Shown here in pieces: positions 39,267-49,390 of a DNA stretch of 64,000 bases (within the stretch, counting starts at the first letter, position 1; every line of letters starts with the position of its first letter). The translations under genes and the position numbers were made by a program. The DNA comes from Deltaproteobacteria bacterium (GTDB taxonomy: Bacteria; Myxococcota; Myxococcia; Myxococcales; SZAS-1). The notes beneath the pieces were generated by a model, which saw only the letters and a list, made by a program, of their open reading frames with translations, was not told the origin of the DNA and did not search any database. The DNA lies in contig JAFEBB010000014.1 of assembly GCA_018266075.1 (NCBI GenBank), positions 62,001-126,000 of the forward strand, given 5' to 3'.

Positions 39267-39406
39267 GCGCGCGTCGTCGCGGGGCTTTTCGCCTGCGTCG
39301 GCACTTCCCCGAAGCCGAAGCACCCCCCGGGCACGTTCGTGCCGCACCGGGCCGCCGTCCACCTCCCGCGCCAAAGCCTCCAAACCCCGCGCGCCACGGA
39401 TCCTGC
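39267..39406 (+). promoter_or_regulatory. rho leader with C-rich, G-poor stretch (possible rut site)
   Basis: The last part of the leader, about 39355-39400, is C-rich with scattered adenines (for example CCACCTCCCGCGCC then AAAGCCTCCAAACCCC). Rho binds unstructured C-rich RNA and rho is autogenously attenuated in its leader in E. coli, so this may be a similar control site. Confidence 0.4.
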
Positions 39407-40900
39407 TTGAGCACCAAAGAACACACCCGCCACGCCGATTCGCCGGCCAAGCCCCGCCGCGGCGCCAAGAAGCCCGCCAGCCGCAAGAGCAGCAAGGAGA
39501 AGGAGCCCAAGGCGGCGAAGCACGTCGAGCCCGAGCCGGAGGAGACCGAAGAGGTCGAGACCGAAGAGGCCGAGGCCGAAGCGGCGCCCGAGCCCGCCCC
39601 CGCCGCTGCGCCGCCTCCGCCCGCCCCAGCCGTGGAGGCCCCGCCCGTCGAGGCGCCGGTGCTCTCGCTCAACGCGCTCAAGGCGATGAAGGTGACGGAG
39701 CTGGCCAAGCTCGCCCAGGAGATGAAGATCGAGGGCGTGGCCGGCTTGAAGATGCAGGACCTGATCTTCGCGATCCTGCAGCACCAGAAGGCCGACATCG
39801 CCGCCGAGGGCGCGCTGGAAGTGCTGCCCGACGGCTTCGGCTTTTTGCGCAGCTCCGACTTCAGCTACATCCCCGGCCCGGACGACGTGTACGTCTCGCC
39901 CAGCGCCATCCGCCGCTACAACCTGCGCACCGGCGACACCATCACCGGGATGATCCGGGCGCCGAAGGAGGGCGAGCGGTACTTCGCGCTCGTCCGCATC
40001 GACAAGATCAACTACGACCCGCCCGAGGCCACGGCGAACAAGCTCTTGTTCGACAACCTCACGCCGCTCTACCCGGACAAGCCGCTCCGGCTCGAGCACG
40101 ACGCCGGCGAGATGACCACGCGCATCGTGGACATGTTCGCGCCCATCGGTAAGGGCCAGCGCTGCCTGATCGTCGCGCCGCCACGCGCGGGCAAGACGGT
40201 GCTCCTGCAGAACATCGCCCACGCCGTGGCCAAGAACCACCCCGAGGTGGTGCTCATCGTGCTGCTCATCGACGAGCGCCCCGAGGAAGTCACCGACATG
40301 GAGCGCACGGTGAAGGGCGAAGTGGTGAGCTCCACCTTCGACGAGCCGGCCACGCGCCACGTGCAAGTGGCGGAGATGGTGATCGAGAAGGCCCGGCGCC
40401 TGGTGGAGCACAAGAAGGACGTGGTGATCCTGCTCGACTCGATTACCCGCTTGGCGCGCGCCTACAACACCGTGGTTCCACCGAGCGGGAAGATCCTCTC
40501 CGGCGGCGTGGACTCGAACGCGCTCCATAAGCCCAAGCGCTTCTTCGGCGCCGCGCGCAACATCGAGGAGGGCGGCTCGCTGACCATCATCGGCACCGCG
40601 CTCATCGACACCGGCAGCCGCATGGATGAAGTCATCTTCGAAGAGTTCAAGGGCACCGGTAACTCGGAGATCGTCCTCGACCGCAAGCTCATGGAGCAGC
40701 GTGTGTTCCCGTGCATGGACATCGCCAAGAGCGGCACGCGCAAGGACGAGCTGATCATGGACCCGTTCACCCACGGGCGCTCCATCATCCTCCGGCAGCT
40801 GCTGCACCCGCTCACGCCGCTGGACGCGATCAAGATGCTGCTCACCAAGATGAACGGAACCAAGAACAACCGCGAGTTCCTGGACTCGATGAGCCGCTGA
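39407..40900 (+). CDS. rho: Transcription termination factor Rho
   Basis: 497-residue hexameric RNA helicase. An N-terminal extension of about 85 residues, first basic then Glu/Pro/Ala-rich, precedes the Rho-N helical domain ([19 protein letters not shown]). The cold-shock RNA-binding domain follows ([20 protein letters not shown]). Walker A is [10 protein letters not shown] and Walker B is [15 protein letters not shown]; the Q and R loops are intact. TTG 39407 is the first usable start. A perfect hairpin lies just after the stop. Conserved rho-rpmE-DUF1385 order follows. Confidence 0.96.
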   Translation: MSTKEHTRHADSPAKPRRGAKKPASRKSSKEKEPKAAKHVEPEPEETEEVETEEAEAEAAPEPAPAAAPPPPAPAVEAPPVEAPVLSLNALKAMKVTELAKLAQEMKIEGVAGLKMQDLIFAILQHQKADIAAEGALEVLPDGFGFLRSSDFSYIPGPDDVYVSPSAIRRYNLRTGDTITGMIRAPKEGERYFALVRIDKINYDPPEATANKLLFDNLTPLYPDKPLRLEHDAGEMTTRIVDMFAPIGKGQRCLIVAPPRAGKTVLLQNIAHAVAKNHPEVVLIVLLIDERPEEVTDMERTVKGEVVSSTFDEPATRHVQVAEMVIEKARRLVEHKKDVVILLDSITRLARAYNTVVPPSGKILSGGVDSNALHKPKRFFGAARNIEEGGSLTIIGTALIDTGSRMDEVIFEEFKGTGNSEIVLDRKLMEQRVFPCMDIAKSGTRKDELIMDPFTHGRSIILRQLLHPLTPLDAIKMLLTKMNGTKNNREFLDSMSR

Positions 40901-40934
40901 TCGGGATCCGGGTGGATCCGAGTGGACGCGAACG

Positions 40935-40957
40935 GCCGGCGCCCGAGAGGCGCCGGC
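40935..40957 (+). terminator. Perfect hairpin after rho
   Basis: 9-bp stem GCCGGCGCC/GGCGCCGGC with loop CGAGA, 35 nt after the rho stop. There is no T-tract, so termination may be Rho-aided, or it may protect the 3' end. Confidence 0.55.
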
Positions 40958-40987
40958 GTGCTCGGACGCCCGGTTTTCCCAGACACG

Positions 40988-41011
40988 CCCAAGCAGATGC
41001 AGGTGCTTGGG
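40988..41011. repeat. Second hairpin between rho and rpmE
   Basis: 8-bp stem CCCAAGCA/TGCTTGGG with loop GATGCAGG, flanked by CGGTTTTCCC and GGAACCG that could extend it. A direct repeat ACGGTGATCGG occurs twice just downstream (about 41020-41045). Confidence 0.5.
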
Positions 41012-41056
41012 GAACCGTGACGGTGATCGGGGAACGGTGATCGGTCGCCCGCTTCC

Positions 41057-41085
41057 TTGATTCTGGCGGGCTTCGCCGCTATAGA
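41057..41085 (+). promoter_or_regulatory. Promoter of rpmE
   Basis: TTGATT (41057-41062), 17 nt spacer, TATAGA (41080-41085): a near-consensus sigma-70 promoter, about 66 nt before the rpmE ATG, which has AAGGAG upstream. Confidence 0.7.
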
Positions 41086-41151
41086 GCCGTTCCCCCAGAG
41101 CCAGTCCTCTGGACGCGCATCGCGCGCCGGAGCAAGGCAAGGAGCTGAACC

Positions 41152-41442
41152 ATGAAGCCGAATACGCACCCGGTCTACAACCCCGTCACCATCACCTGCG
41201 CCTGCGGCACCGAGTACAAGACTCGCTCGGGTCGCAACGAAGACTTCCACGTCGACGTCTGCGCCGCCTGCCACCCGTTCTTCACCGGCAAGCAGAAGCT
41301 GATGGACATCGCGGGCCGCGTCGAGAAGTTCAAGACCAAGTACAGCGCCACCGCCGAGAAGGCAGCCGCGTCGAAGGCCGGCAAGGCCGCTGTGAAGGCC
41401 AAGGCCGAGAAGGCCGAGAAGGCGCCCAAGGCCAAGGCCTAG
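41152..41442 (+). CDS. rpmE: 50S ribosomal protein L31 (zinc-binding type) with Lys/Ala tail
   Basis: 96 residues. Normal L31 occupies residues 1-66, with zinc ligands C16, C18, C37 and C40 (CACGTEYKTRSGR; CAACHPFFTGKQ), i.e. the C+ form used when zinc is sufficient. The last 30 residues are an added tail of Lys, Ala and Glu (AAVKAKAEKAEKAPKAKA). Own promoter and a hairpin terminator on either side. Usual neighbour of rho and DUF1385. Confidence 0.95.
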   Translation: MKPNTHPVYNPVTITCACGTEYKTRSGRNEDFHVDVCAACHPFFTGKQKLMDIAGRVEKFKTKYSATAEKAAASKAGKAAVKAKAEKAEKAPKAKA

Positions 41443-41461
41443 TCGTCGCGCTTTCAACCCG

Positions 41462-41494
41462 AGGCCCGGTCCGCGTTCGCGCGCGCCGGGCCTT
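41462..41494 (+). terminator. Hairpin terminator after rpmE
   Basis: Stem AGGCCCGG/CCGGGCCT (8 bp) with a GC-rich loop, followed by TT only; 19 nt after the rpmE stop. A weak intrinsic terminator. Confidence 0.6.
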
Positions 41495-41559
41495 CGCATG
41501 TTCGGCGGCTCGGGTTGCGGAACGAAATCCGGGCTGCCACAGTTCTCCTCGAGGCAAGC

Positions 41560-42600
41560 ATGAGCGAGAAACGCCCCTACATCGGCGGCCAGGCGGTGCT
41601 CGAGGGCGTGATGATGCGCTCGCCCAAGAGCTTCGTGGTCGCCGTCCGCCGCCCCGACGGCAGCCTCGCCGTGCGCGAGCAGGCCTGGAGCGAGCTCGGC
41701 GGCGGGATGAAGTTCCTCAAGTGGCCCCTCTTCCGCGGCGGCATCACCCTCGTGGAGAGCCTCTGGAATGGCTACTCCGCGCTCAGCTTCTCCGCGGAGC
41801 AGGTGCTGCCCGAGGACGAGAAGCCCGCAGACGCGAGAGCCGCACCGGTCGGCGCTGCGTCGGCGCCGAGCGTGAGCGCGAGCAAGCCTTCAGACTCGGC
41901 GACGACCATCGCCATGATGATCTCCACGCTCTTTGCGGTGGCGCTCTTCGTGGCCACGCCGCACCTGCTCACGGTGCTGGTGGGTCGCCTGCTCGGGATG
42001 CCGCTGCCGACGACCGGCATCGCCTTCAACGCCATCGACGCAGGCTTCAAGCTGCTCATCTTCGTTGCGTACCTGAGCCTCATCGCCCGGTCGCCGCAGG
42101 TGCAGCGCGTGTTCCAGTACCACGGCGCAGAACACAAGGCGATTTGGGCCTACGAGAGCGGCGGCCCGCTCACGCCCGAGCACGCCCAGACCTTCACCAC
42201 CCTCCACCCGCGGTGCGGCACCAGCTTCCTGGTGATGGTGATGGGCGTGAGCTTCATCGTCACCACGCTCGTGTTCTCGCAGGTGCCGCAGCTCTCGCCG
42301 CACCTCTGGCTGCACCACGTGCTGCTGGTGCTCATCAAGCTCCCGCTCATGTTCCCCATCGCGGGGATCACCTACGAGCTTCAGCGGGTGACGGCGCGGC
42401 CCAACTGCCCCGCGTTCCTCAAGTGGCTGGCCAAGCCCGGCCTGGCGCTGCAGAAGGTGACCACCCGCGAGCCCAGCCTGGATCAGCTCGAGGTGGCGGT
42501 GACGGCGCTCGCCCGCGCGCTCGCACGTGAAGAGGGCAAGCAGGCCACCGACGGCGTGCACATCCTGCCCAGCGCGCTCGCCCAGCCGGCGACGACGTAG
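41560..42600 (+). CDS. DUF1385 family membrane protein
   Basis: 346-residue conserved membrane protein. The N-terminal signature IGGQAVLEGVMMRSPKSFVV is diagnostic of DUF1385 (YqhQ in Bacillus). Four or five membrane helices in the middle and the conserved FQYHGAEHKAIWAYE motif follow. Function unknown; consistently found beside rpmE and prfA in many phyla. An added linker of about 40 residues (Ala/Pro/Ser-rich, near 85-125) separates the N-terminal part from the helices. Confidence 0.92.
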   Translation: MSEKRPYIGGQAVLEGVMMRSPKSFVVAVRRPDGSLAVREQAWSELGGGMKFLKWPLFRGGITLVESLWNGYSALSFSAEQVLPEDEKPADARAAPVGAASAPSVSASKPSDSATTIAMMISTLFAVALFVATPHLLTVLVGRLLGMPLPTTGIAFNAIDAGFKLLIFVAYLSLIARSPQVQRVFQYHGAEHKAIWAYESGGPLTPEHAQTFTTLHPRCGTSFLVMVMGVSFIVTTLVFSQVPQLSPHLWLHHVLLVLIKLPLMFPIAGITYELQRVTARPNCPAFLKWLAKPGLALQKVTTREPSLDQLEVAVTALARALAREEGKQATDGVHILPSALAQPATT

Positions 42601-42626
42601 CCCAAGTACGCAGGCCCGACGCGTGG

Positions 42627-42632
42627 TGTAAT
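42627..42632 (+). promoter_or_regulatory. Candidate -10 box of a leaderless permease mRNA
   Basis: TGTAAT ends 7 nt before the ATG at 42640; no ribosome-binding site. Confidence 0.35.
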
Positions 42633-42639
42633 CGCGCGC

Positions 42640-44136
42640 ATGCTCGAGAACCTGCTTCGTCGAAAGCCTGTGGACCAAGCCACGCCCGACGGCGAGGAGC
42701 ACGGCGGGCTGAAGCGCTCTCTGGGCCCGGTGGATCTCACCGCCCTGGGCATCGGCGCGATTATCGGCGCGGGCATCTTCTCCTCGACGGGCTCGGCGGC
42801 GGCTGGCGACGCCCAGCACGTCGGCGCGGGCCCGGCGCTGATCGTGTCGTACCTGCTAGTGGCAGTCGCTTGTGGGTTTGCGGCGCTCTGCTACGCGGAG
42901 CTGGCGTCGATGATCCCGGTCGCGGGCAGCGCGTATACCTACTCGTATGTCGCGCTCGGCGAGCTCGTGGCTTGGATCATCGGCTGGGATCTGATGCTTG
43001 AGTACGGCGTCGGAAATGTGGCCGTGGCGATCAGCTGGGGGGACTACTTCAAGTCTTTTCTCGCTGGCTTTGGAGTGACGATCCCTGAATGGATGAGCAC
43101 GCCGAGCCTCATCGCGCGCGACCACGCGCCGCCTGGGCTCTTCGAGCATGCGCCGCACCTGTTCGGCATTCCCATCGTCTTCAATCTGCCCGCAGCGCTC
43201 ATCGTGGTCGCGCTGACGGTCATTCTTGTCGTGGGCGTGAAGGAGAGCGTCTGGCTCAACTCGGTGATGGTGGCGCTCAAGCTCGTCTTGGTGGTTGGCT
43301 TCATCGCGGTCGGCGCGTTCTACGTCATGCCAACCAACTGGCATCCGTTCGCACCCAATGGCTTCACGGGGATCATGACGGGAGCGTCAGTGGTCTTCTT
43401 CGCGTACATCGGCTTCGATGCGGTGAGTACGACGGCCGAGGAAGCGCGGAACCCACAGCGCGACATGCCGATCGGGATGATCGCCTCGTTGATGATCTGC
43501 ACCGTGCTCTATGTTGCGGTGGCCGCGGTGCTGACCGGAATGGTGCCATTTCATGACCTGGCGGTCGGCGATCCGCTCGCGCACGCCCTGCAGGTAGCCG
43601 GGCTCACCAAGCTGGCCGGCGTGCTCTCTCTGGGCGCGGTGATTGCGATGACCGCCGTGTTGCTGGTGTTCCAGCTCGGGCAACCGCGCATCTTCATGTC
43701 GATGGCGCGCGATGGGCTCCTTCCCGGTGTCTTCGCTCGACTCCACCCGCGCTTTCGGACTCCGCATATCAACACCATCATCTGCGGGGTGTTGGTGGCG
43801 ATTCCTTCAATGCTGTTCGAGATCGGAGATGCGCTCGACTTCACCAATATTGGAACGCTGTTCGCATTCGTGCTGGTCTCGGCCGGAGTCATCGTGCTGC
43901 GCCGGAGCGACCCGAATCGCCAGCGGCCGTTTCGCACACCCTGGGTTCCTCTTGTTCCGGCTGCATCGATCGTTTGCTGCGTGGGCCTGATGGCGTTCTT
44001 GCCGGGGATCACCTGGCTGCGCTTCGGTGGCTGGCTGGCGATCGGCTTCGTCATCTACTTCGCCTACAGCCGCAAGCACAGCCGCCTGGCGCAGAGTGCG
44101 CCCACTCCTGCCGCGCCGCCCTCTACCGCGCACTGA
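42640..44136 (+). CDS. APC-family amino acid permease (cationic amino acid transporter-like)
   Basis: 498-residue inner-membrane transporter with twelve or more helices. APC hallmarks: LTALGIGAIIGAGIFSSTG near residue 30, SMIPVAGSAYTYSYVALGE, and FFAYIGFDAVSTTAEEARNP in helix 6. It is closest in pattern to the CAT/YfnA-type branch, which has an extra C-terminal helix pair. The specific amino acid cannot be read. Codon use is a little less GC-extreme than its neighbours (more third-position A/T), which may reflect membrane-protein composition or a more recent origin. Confidence 0.92.
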   Translation: MLENLLRRKPVDQATPDGEEHGGLKRSLGPVDLTALGIGAIIGAGIFSSTGSAAAGDAQHVGAGPALIVSYLLVAVACGFAALCYAELASMIPVAGSAYTYSYVALGELVAWIIGWDLMLEYGVGNVAVAISWGDYFKSFLAGFGVTIPEWMSTPSLIARDHAPPGLFEHAPHLFGIPIVFNLPAALIVVALTVILVVGVKESVWLNSVMVALKLVLVVGFIAVGAFYVMPTNWHPFAPNGFTGIMTGASVVFFAYIGFDAVSTTAEEARNPQRDMPIGMIASLMICTVLYVAVAAVLTGMVPFHDLAVGDPLAHALQVAGLTKLAGVLSLGAVIAMTAVLLVFQLGQPRIFMSMARDGLLPGVFARLHPRFRTPHINTIICGVLVAIPSMLFEIGDALDFTNIGTLFAFVLVSAGVIVLRRSDPNRQRPFRTPWVPLVPAASIVCCVGLMAFLPGITWLRFGGWLAIGFVIYFAYSRKHSRLAQSAPTPAAPPSTAH

Positions 44137-44138
44137 AA

Positions 44139-44177
44139 GCACGAAGGCCCCGCCTGTCTCCAGGCAGAGCCTCGTGC
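44139..44177. terminator. Nested hairpin between convergent permease and Crp genes
   Basis: Outer arms GCACGAAGGC and GCCTCGTGC with an inner stem GCCTG-TCTC-CAGGC. It starts right after the permease stop and can form on both strands, so it probably serves both convergent genes. No T-tract. Confidence 0.65.
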
Positions 44178-44243
44178 GAATCGCGCAGCGTGGGCTCCCA
44201 AGCCCTCCCGCGGGCGCCGGGGAACGACCGGCTGCGCGGGCGA

Positions 44244-44957
44244 CTAGCGCTCCTTGTTGGCGATCTTCTTGAGCGCCTTCGCGTCGCGGATGCAGAGGAT
44301 GCGGCCCACGTTGCCCAGGGCGCCGTCGCGCTTCATCTCGTTGATGAGCGTGGAGACGAACGAGCGGCTCGCGCCCACGAGGTCCGCGAGGTCCTGCTGG
44401 GTGATCTGGCGCAGGTCGAACTCGCCGCCGTGCGGGCAGCGCTCGCCGTGGCTCTCGGCGAGCATGAGGAGGGTGTCGGCCAGGCGCGCGGGCACGTCCT
44501 TGAAGGTCAGGCCAGCCACGCGCGAGCGGAAGGTGCGCACGCGGTCGCCGAGACCCGAGAGCACCTCGATGGCGATCTGCGGGCGGGCCTCGACGAGGGC
44601 CTGCAGGTCGCGGCCGTCGAAGCTCCACACCTCGGCCTCGCCGCTGGCCACGGCCATCTCGTTCATCGCCGAGCCCTCGACCTTGAGGACGTCGCCGAAG
44701 ATGTCGCCGGGCCGCAGGAGCGCGAGCACGCTGCGCGCGGTGCCCTTGCCCGAGCGCAGGATGCGCACCCGGCCGCTCTTGAGCAGGTACATCTTGTCGG
44801 CCGCGTCGCTGGGCCGGTAGATGACCGCGTTGTGCGGGTAGGTCTCCACCTTGAAGTAGCCCTTGAACTCGGTCACCTCATTGCTGGGGGTGACCTGGTT
44901 CTTGATGCCGACCTGACCAGCCTGGGGACCAACGACCGAGACCTTCTGGAACGCCAT
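44244..44957 (-). CDS. Crp/Fnr-family transcriptional regulator
   Basis: 237 residues. Cyclic-nucleotide-binding fold (KSGRVRILRSGKGTARSVLALLRPGDIFGDV) without an obvious full cAMP pocket motif. A long C-helix follows, then a winged helix (ITQQDLADLVGASRSFVSTLINEMKRDG). A Cys-His pair in ERCPHGGEFDL is unusual, but there is no Fnr-type cysteine set. Start ATG 44957 with GGAGA upstream. The 280-nt upstream region has palindromes that may be operators. Target genes unknown. Confidence 0.9.
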   Translation of the reverse strand: MAFQKVSVVGPQAGQVGIKNQVTPSNEVTEFKGYFKVETYPHNAVIYRPSDAADKMYLLKSGRVRILRSGKGTARSVLALLRPGDIFGDVLKVEGSAMNEMAVASGEAEVWSFDGRDLQALVEARPQIAIEVLSGLGDRVRTFRSRVAGLTFKDVPARLADTLLMLAESHGERCPHGGEFDLRQITQQDLADLVGASRSFVSTLINEMKRDGALGNVGRILCIRDAKALKKIANKER

Positions 44958-44993
44958 TTGGATTTCTCCGATGCGGTTGGGGGTGTTTAACCT

Positions 44994-45011
44994 GCGGACC
45001 AATCAGTCCGC
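44994..45011. promoter_or_regulatory. Palindrome in the crp-like leader
   Basis: GCGGAC-CAATCA-GTCCGC, perfect 6-bp arms, 37 nt upstream of the regulator ATG. Either an operator or a leader hairpin. Confidence 0.45.
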
Positions 45012-45028
45012 TCGGTCGGACGCCCTAC

Positions 45029-45043
45029 TCAAGGTCCGTGCCA
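45029..45043 (-). promoter_or_regulatory. Sigma-54-like promoter, imperfect
   Basis: On the minus strand TGGCAC-N5-TTGA matches the -24/-12 consensus except that the -12 GC is GA. It sits about 72 nt upstream of the Crp-like gene and beside two sigma-54 activator system genes. Confidence 0.25.
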
Positions 45044-45136
45044 CGGCGCACAGAACGCCAAACCGGGTGCTACATCCCCCTCACGACCGTTTTGCCGATC
45101 AGCCGGCTTTGCCACTGTCCGATTTCGTCGACACCT

Positions 45137-45165
45137 CGTTTAACCGAATCGACCAACGTTAAACG
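45137..45165. promoter_or_regulatory. Palindrome CGTTTAAC-N13-GTTAAACG upstream of the crp-like gene
   Basis: Perfect 8-bp arms separated by 13 nt; a further TTTAACC copy lies at about 44985-44991. AT-rich for this genome, so it stands out as a probable protein-binding site. Confidence 0.5.
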
Positions 45166-45237
45166 GGTCGTTCAACGGATTCTTCCCTGGTTACACGCTT
45201 GACACTGTCGTGAAATCGGCAGCGTAAGCGCCCTGAA

Positions 45238-46627
<1,390 letters not shown>

Positions 46628-46653
<26 letters not shown>

Positions 46654-47545
46654 GCTCGTCCCCCGATTTCGCGCCCAGCCAGAGCACCAGGAAGAGCCCC
46701 GGCCCTGCGTCGAAGACCTCCAGCTCACCGCCCAGATCGCGTGCCACCTGCGCCGGCAGCACCAGCTCCAGCCTCCCCGACGTGCTCACGGCCACGCGTG
46801 AAGGCTTCGCGCCCGCCGACGTGAGCAGCAGCCGGGGGACGCCGCCGTGCTCCTCCAGCTGCAGCCGCAGGGAGCCGCCGTCGGCCATCACCCGGCAGGC
46901 GTGGGCGAGCAGGTTCTGGACCGCGAGCTCCAGCCGCGCCAGGTCGCCGCGCAGATTCCGGACTTCGGTCGAAAACACCAGCTCGAGAGTGAGCGCGCGC
47001 GCTTGCAAGTCAGGGCCGAGCGCGGCCGCGGCGCTGCGCACGGCGTCGGCGGGCACGAGCGGGCCGGTCTGGCTGGGCGCGCCCACCACGAACTCGGTGG
47101 CGGTGGAGAGCACGCGCTCCATGCGGGCCACCTCGCGCAGGGCGATGTCGGCGCGCTTTCGCTCGCGGTCGTTCAGGCCGGCGGCGCGACCCAGCGACTG
47201 CGCCGCGAGCTTGAGGCTGGAGAGCGCGTTGCGGAGCTGGTGCACCAGGTGGTGGGTGAAGCGGGGCAGGTCGCGAAGATCGTCCGCGGGTCGGAGCGCG
47301 GCCCAGAGCAGCCCGCCTTCGTCGAGCGCCGCCACGGCGGTGTACCCCGCGAGCTCCACCGAACGACCCGAGGCGAGCGCCGACCGCTGCTCGGCGTCGA
47401 GCGTGGGCGCGGCGTCGACGCCCAGGGTGCGCACCGGCTTCCCGTGGGCGTCGTAGGCCACGAGTACCGCGGGGCTGCCGAGCGCGCGCTCCAGGAGCGT
47501 CGCGGCGGCGCGCTCGCTGAGCGGGGCCCGGGTGGAGGTCGACAT
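46628..47545 (-). CDS. Histidine kinase-like protein with degenerate ATP-binding lid
   Basis: 305 residues, no membrane helix, so cytosolic. The N-terminal part (about 1-85) is a small PAS/GAF-like sensor. The dimerisation helix has the phospho-acceptor His in HLVHQLRNALSSLKLAAQSL. The N box (LAVQNLLAHA) retains Asn, but the G1 position reads LLLTSAGAK with no DxGxG, and the usual GxGLGL is replaced by DAGPGLFLVL. ATP binding may therefore be weak or lost. Partner of the sigma-54 regulator it overlaps. ATG 47545 chosen, 10 nt after TAGATT. Confidence 0.8.
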
Positions 47546-47555
47546 GGCGGAGACC

Positions 47556-47561
47556 AATCTA
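47556..47561 (-). promoter_or_regulatory. Candidate -10 box of the kinase-regulator operon
   Basis: TAGATT on the minus strand, 10 nt before the ATG at 47545, without a ribosome-binding site between. Confidence 0.35.
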
Positions 47562-47695
47562 GAGGCAGACCCCGGCCCCGGTCGACCCGGCGAGCGCTCG
47601 GCGGCGCGGCAACGGTCGGGCAGCGAACAGAGGCATCCGATGAACCTGGCCGGTTCTCGGGAGCGCGGAAGGGGACTGGGCGCGGAAGCGAGGAG

Positions 47696-49000
47696 CTAGA
47701 AGCTCACGCCCACCGAGGAGAAGAAGCCGCCCTGGAGCGGGACGAAGCCGAACTGGGGCACCAGCTTGGCGCCCGTCTTCTCCGGCGAGGCTGCCGCGGG
47801 CGCGGTGCCGCTCGCGGGGGCAGCGTCGCCGCTCGGGTTGGCCTGCAGGAAGCTGTCGTAGCGGTGCGGATCGTCGCTGAGGATGTAGAGGGTCACCGCG
47901 GTGCCCGCGGCCACCACGCCCAGGCCAGACACCAGGTAAATGCGGGTGAGCTGCGAGGAGCCGTTCTGGTACGCCTTCTGGTTGGCGTTGGCGCAGTCGG
48001 TGCTGCTTCCGCTCTGGGGCAGGCCGGTGAGGCGCTCCATGGCCGAGCAGGCGTCGGCGGCGCTGGAGTAGTGGTGGTTGGTGTCGGTGGCCGCCGCGAG
48101 CGCCGACTGGTTGGCGTTGCCGTCCTGGTAGAGGCGGTAGGCGTCGTAGGCGCGGTACAGCTTCGAGTTCTCGTAGTTCTGCTCCACCGCGAAGCCGGCG
48201 GCGGCGATGGCGATCACGCCCGTGGCGTACGCGCCGATGCGCAGCTTGGAGTTGCGGCTCTTGTAGGCGTCGATGAAGTCGGGCGAGGGCACCAGGGTGA
48301 CGACGAGCGTGGTCGACTGACCTTCGTCGATCTGGATGTCCTTCTCGAAGGTGAGGAAGCCTTCCTTCTTCACGCGCACGTGGTGCGGGCCCCAGCCCAG
48401 CGGGATGGGCGGCGGCTGCACGCCCGGCGGGGTGGTGACGCCCGCGGTCTTGTCGTCGATGTCGATGGTCGCGCCGTCGGCGCCCTGGGCGGTCACGTTC
48501 ACGAAGAGCTGGCCGGAGTTCTTCTCCAGGATCGGCGCCACCGCGCGGCGGGCGAGGTTCTTGGCCGCGTCGACGAGGCCCTTGTCATCCTTGATGTCGT
48601 CCTGGCTGACGGCGTTGTCGACTTTTGCTTTGGCGTTGTTGAAGAGCTGCAGCTCCAGCTTGAGCGTGCTGCCCAGCTTGGTGACCTTGCCCGAGACCAT
48701 GAAGTCCGCGCCGAGCGCGCCGCCGATCTCCGCGAGGCACTGGTCCTCGTTGCACTTTCCGCCCAGCGTCGCCTTGTCGCGCTGGAAGGAGAGGATCTTC
48801 TTGATGTCGTCGCTGGAGATGACCTTGAAGACGTTGAGGTCGCGGAGGCTCTCCGAGGCAGCATCCGTCGCGAGCGCGGCCGACTTGGGGTCGGCGCCGT
48901 TCGTCACCTCGAACTGCATCACCGGGAGCGAGGGCGCCTTCTTCGCCATGGCCAGCGACGGGACGAGCAGGATGGCAGCGACGGCGACCAGGCGCTTCAT
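47696..49000 (-). CDS. TolB/CsgG-like protein with PEGA-like domain and membrane helices
   Basis: 434 residues. Signal peptide (LVAVAAILLVPSLAMA). N-terminal TolB-like part with CNEDQCLAEIGGALGADFMV, paralogous to the gene at 14202-15227. Then a PEGA-like beta domain (GQLFVNVTAQGADGATIDID; GPHHVRVKKEGFLTFEKDI), two hydrophobic helices (GAYATGVIAIAAAGFAV; YLVSGLGVVAAGTAVTLYIL) around a Gln/Asn/Ser-rich segment, and a short C-terminal beta strand ending in VGVSF. ATG 49000 with AGGAG upstream. Function unknown; PEGA domains are frequent in surface proteins of this group. Confidence 0.72.
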   Translation of the reverse strand: MKRLVAVAAILLVPSLAMAKKAPSLPVMQFEVTNGADPKSAALATDAASESLRDLNVFKVISSDDIKKILSFQRDKATLGGKCNEDQCLAEIGGALGADFMVSGKVTKLGSTLKLELQLFNNAKAKVDNAVSQDDIKDDKGLVDAAKNLARRAVAPILEKNSGQLFVNVTAQGADGATIDIDDKTAGVTTPPGVQPPPIPLGWGPHHVRVKKEGFLTFEKDIQIDEGQSTTLVVTLVPSPDFIDAYKSRNSKLRIGAYATGVIAIAAAGFAVEQNYENSKLYRAYDAYRLYQDGNANQSALAAATDTNHHYSSAADACSAMERLTGLPQSGSSTDCANANQKAYQNGSSQLTRIYLVSGLGVVAAGTAVTLYILSDDPHRYDSFLQANPSGDAAPASGTAPAAASPEKTGAKLVPQFGFVPLQGGFFSSVGVSF

Positions 49001-49141
49001 GGACGCTCCTGTAACGAGGAAGAAGTCGAGCGCAAAGCATCCAACGTCGGCGAGGCGGGTGTAAAGCGCGATTGACGGGTCTTGGATGGGGGCCTTGTCG
49101 CGGGCCGGAGCGTGCGCACCGTGAGTGGCTGGAGTGCCGCC

Positions 49142-49300
49142 ATGCCCGAGCCCATTTCTACCACGCCCCCGATCATTCCCAGCCCGCCGCGGCCGCCTCC
49201 CGAGCGGGTTCGCTGCACCAACTGCGGGCTCATCCAGCTTCGCGGCGCTGGGCCGTGCGCATGCCGGGAGTGCGGCCACACGGGCTTCTCGGCCGCTTGA
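49142..49300 (+). CDS. Possible small zinc-ribbon protein
   Basis: 52 residues. Pro-rich N-terminus, then RCTNCGLIQ and GPCACRECGHTGF, giving two CxxC-type knuckles able to bind zinc. ATG 49142 with GGAG about 9 nt upstream. Too short for certainty and no relative recognised, but the cysteine spacing is hard to get by chance. Confidence 0.5.
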   Translation: MPEPISTTPPIIPSPPRPPPERVRCTNCGLIQLRGAGPCACRECGHTGFSAA

Positions 49301-49390
49301 GGGGCGAGCAGGCAGGCGCCGGCAATCGACGTTGATCGACAGGCCTTCCGGGTCTAGGGATGCCCGGCGCGTTTGCGCGCTGGGGTGCCC

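Noticed and set aside
42640..44136. Horizontally acquired permease gene
   Set aside because: Slightly more A/T at third positions than its neighbours, but no mobile-element traces or repeats flank it. The evidence is too weak to call transfer.
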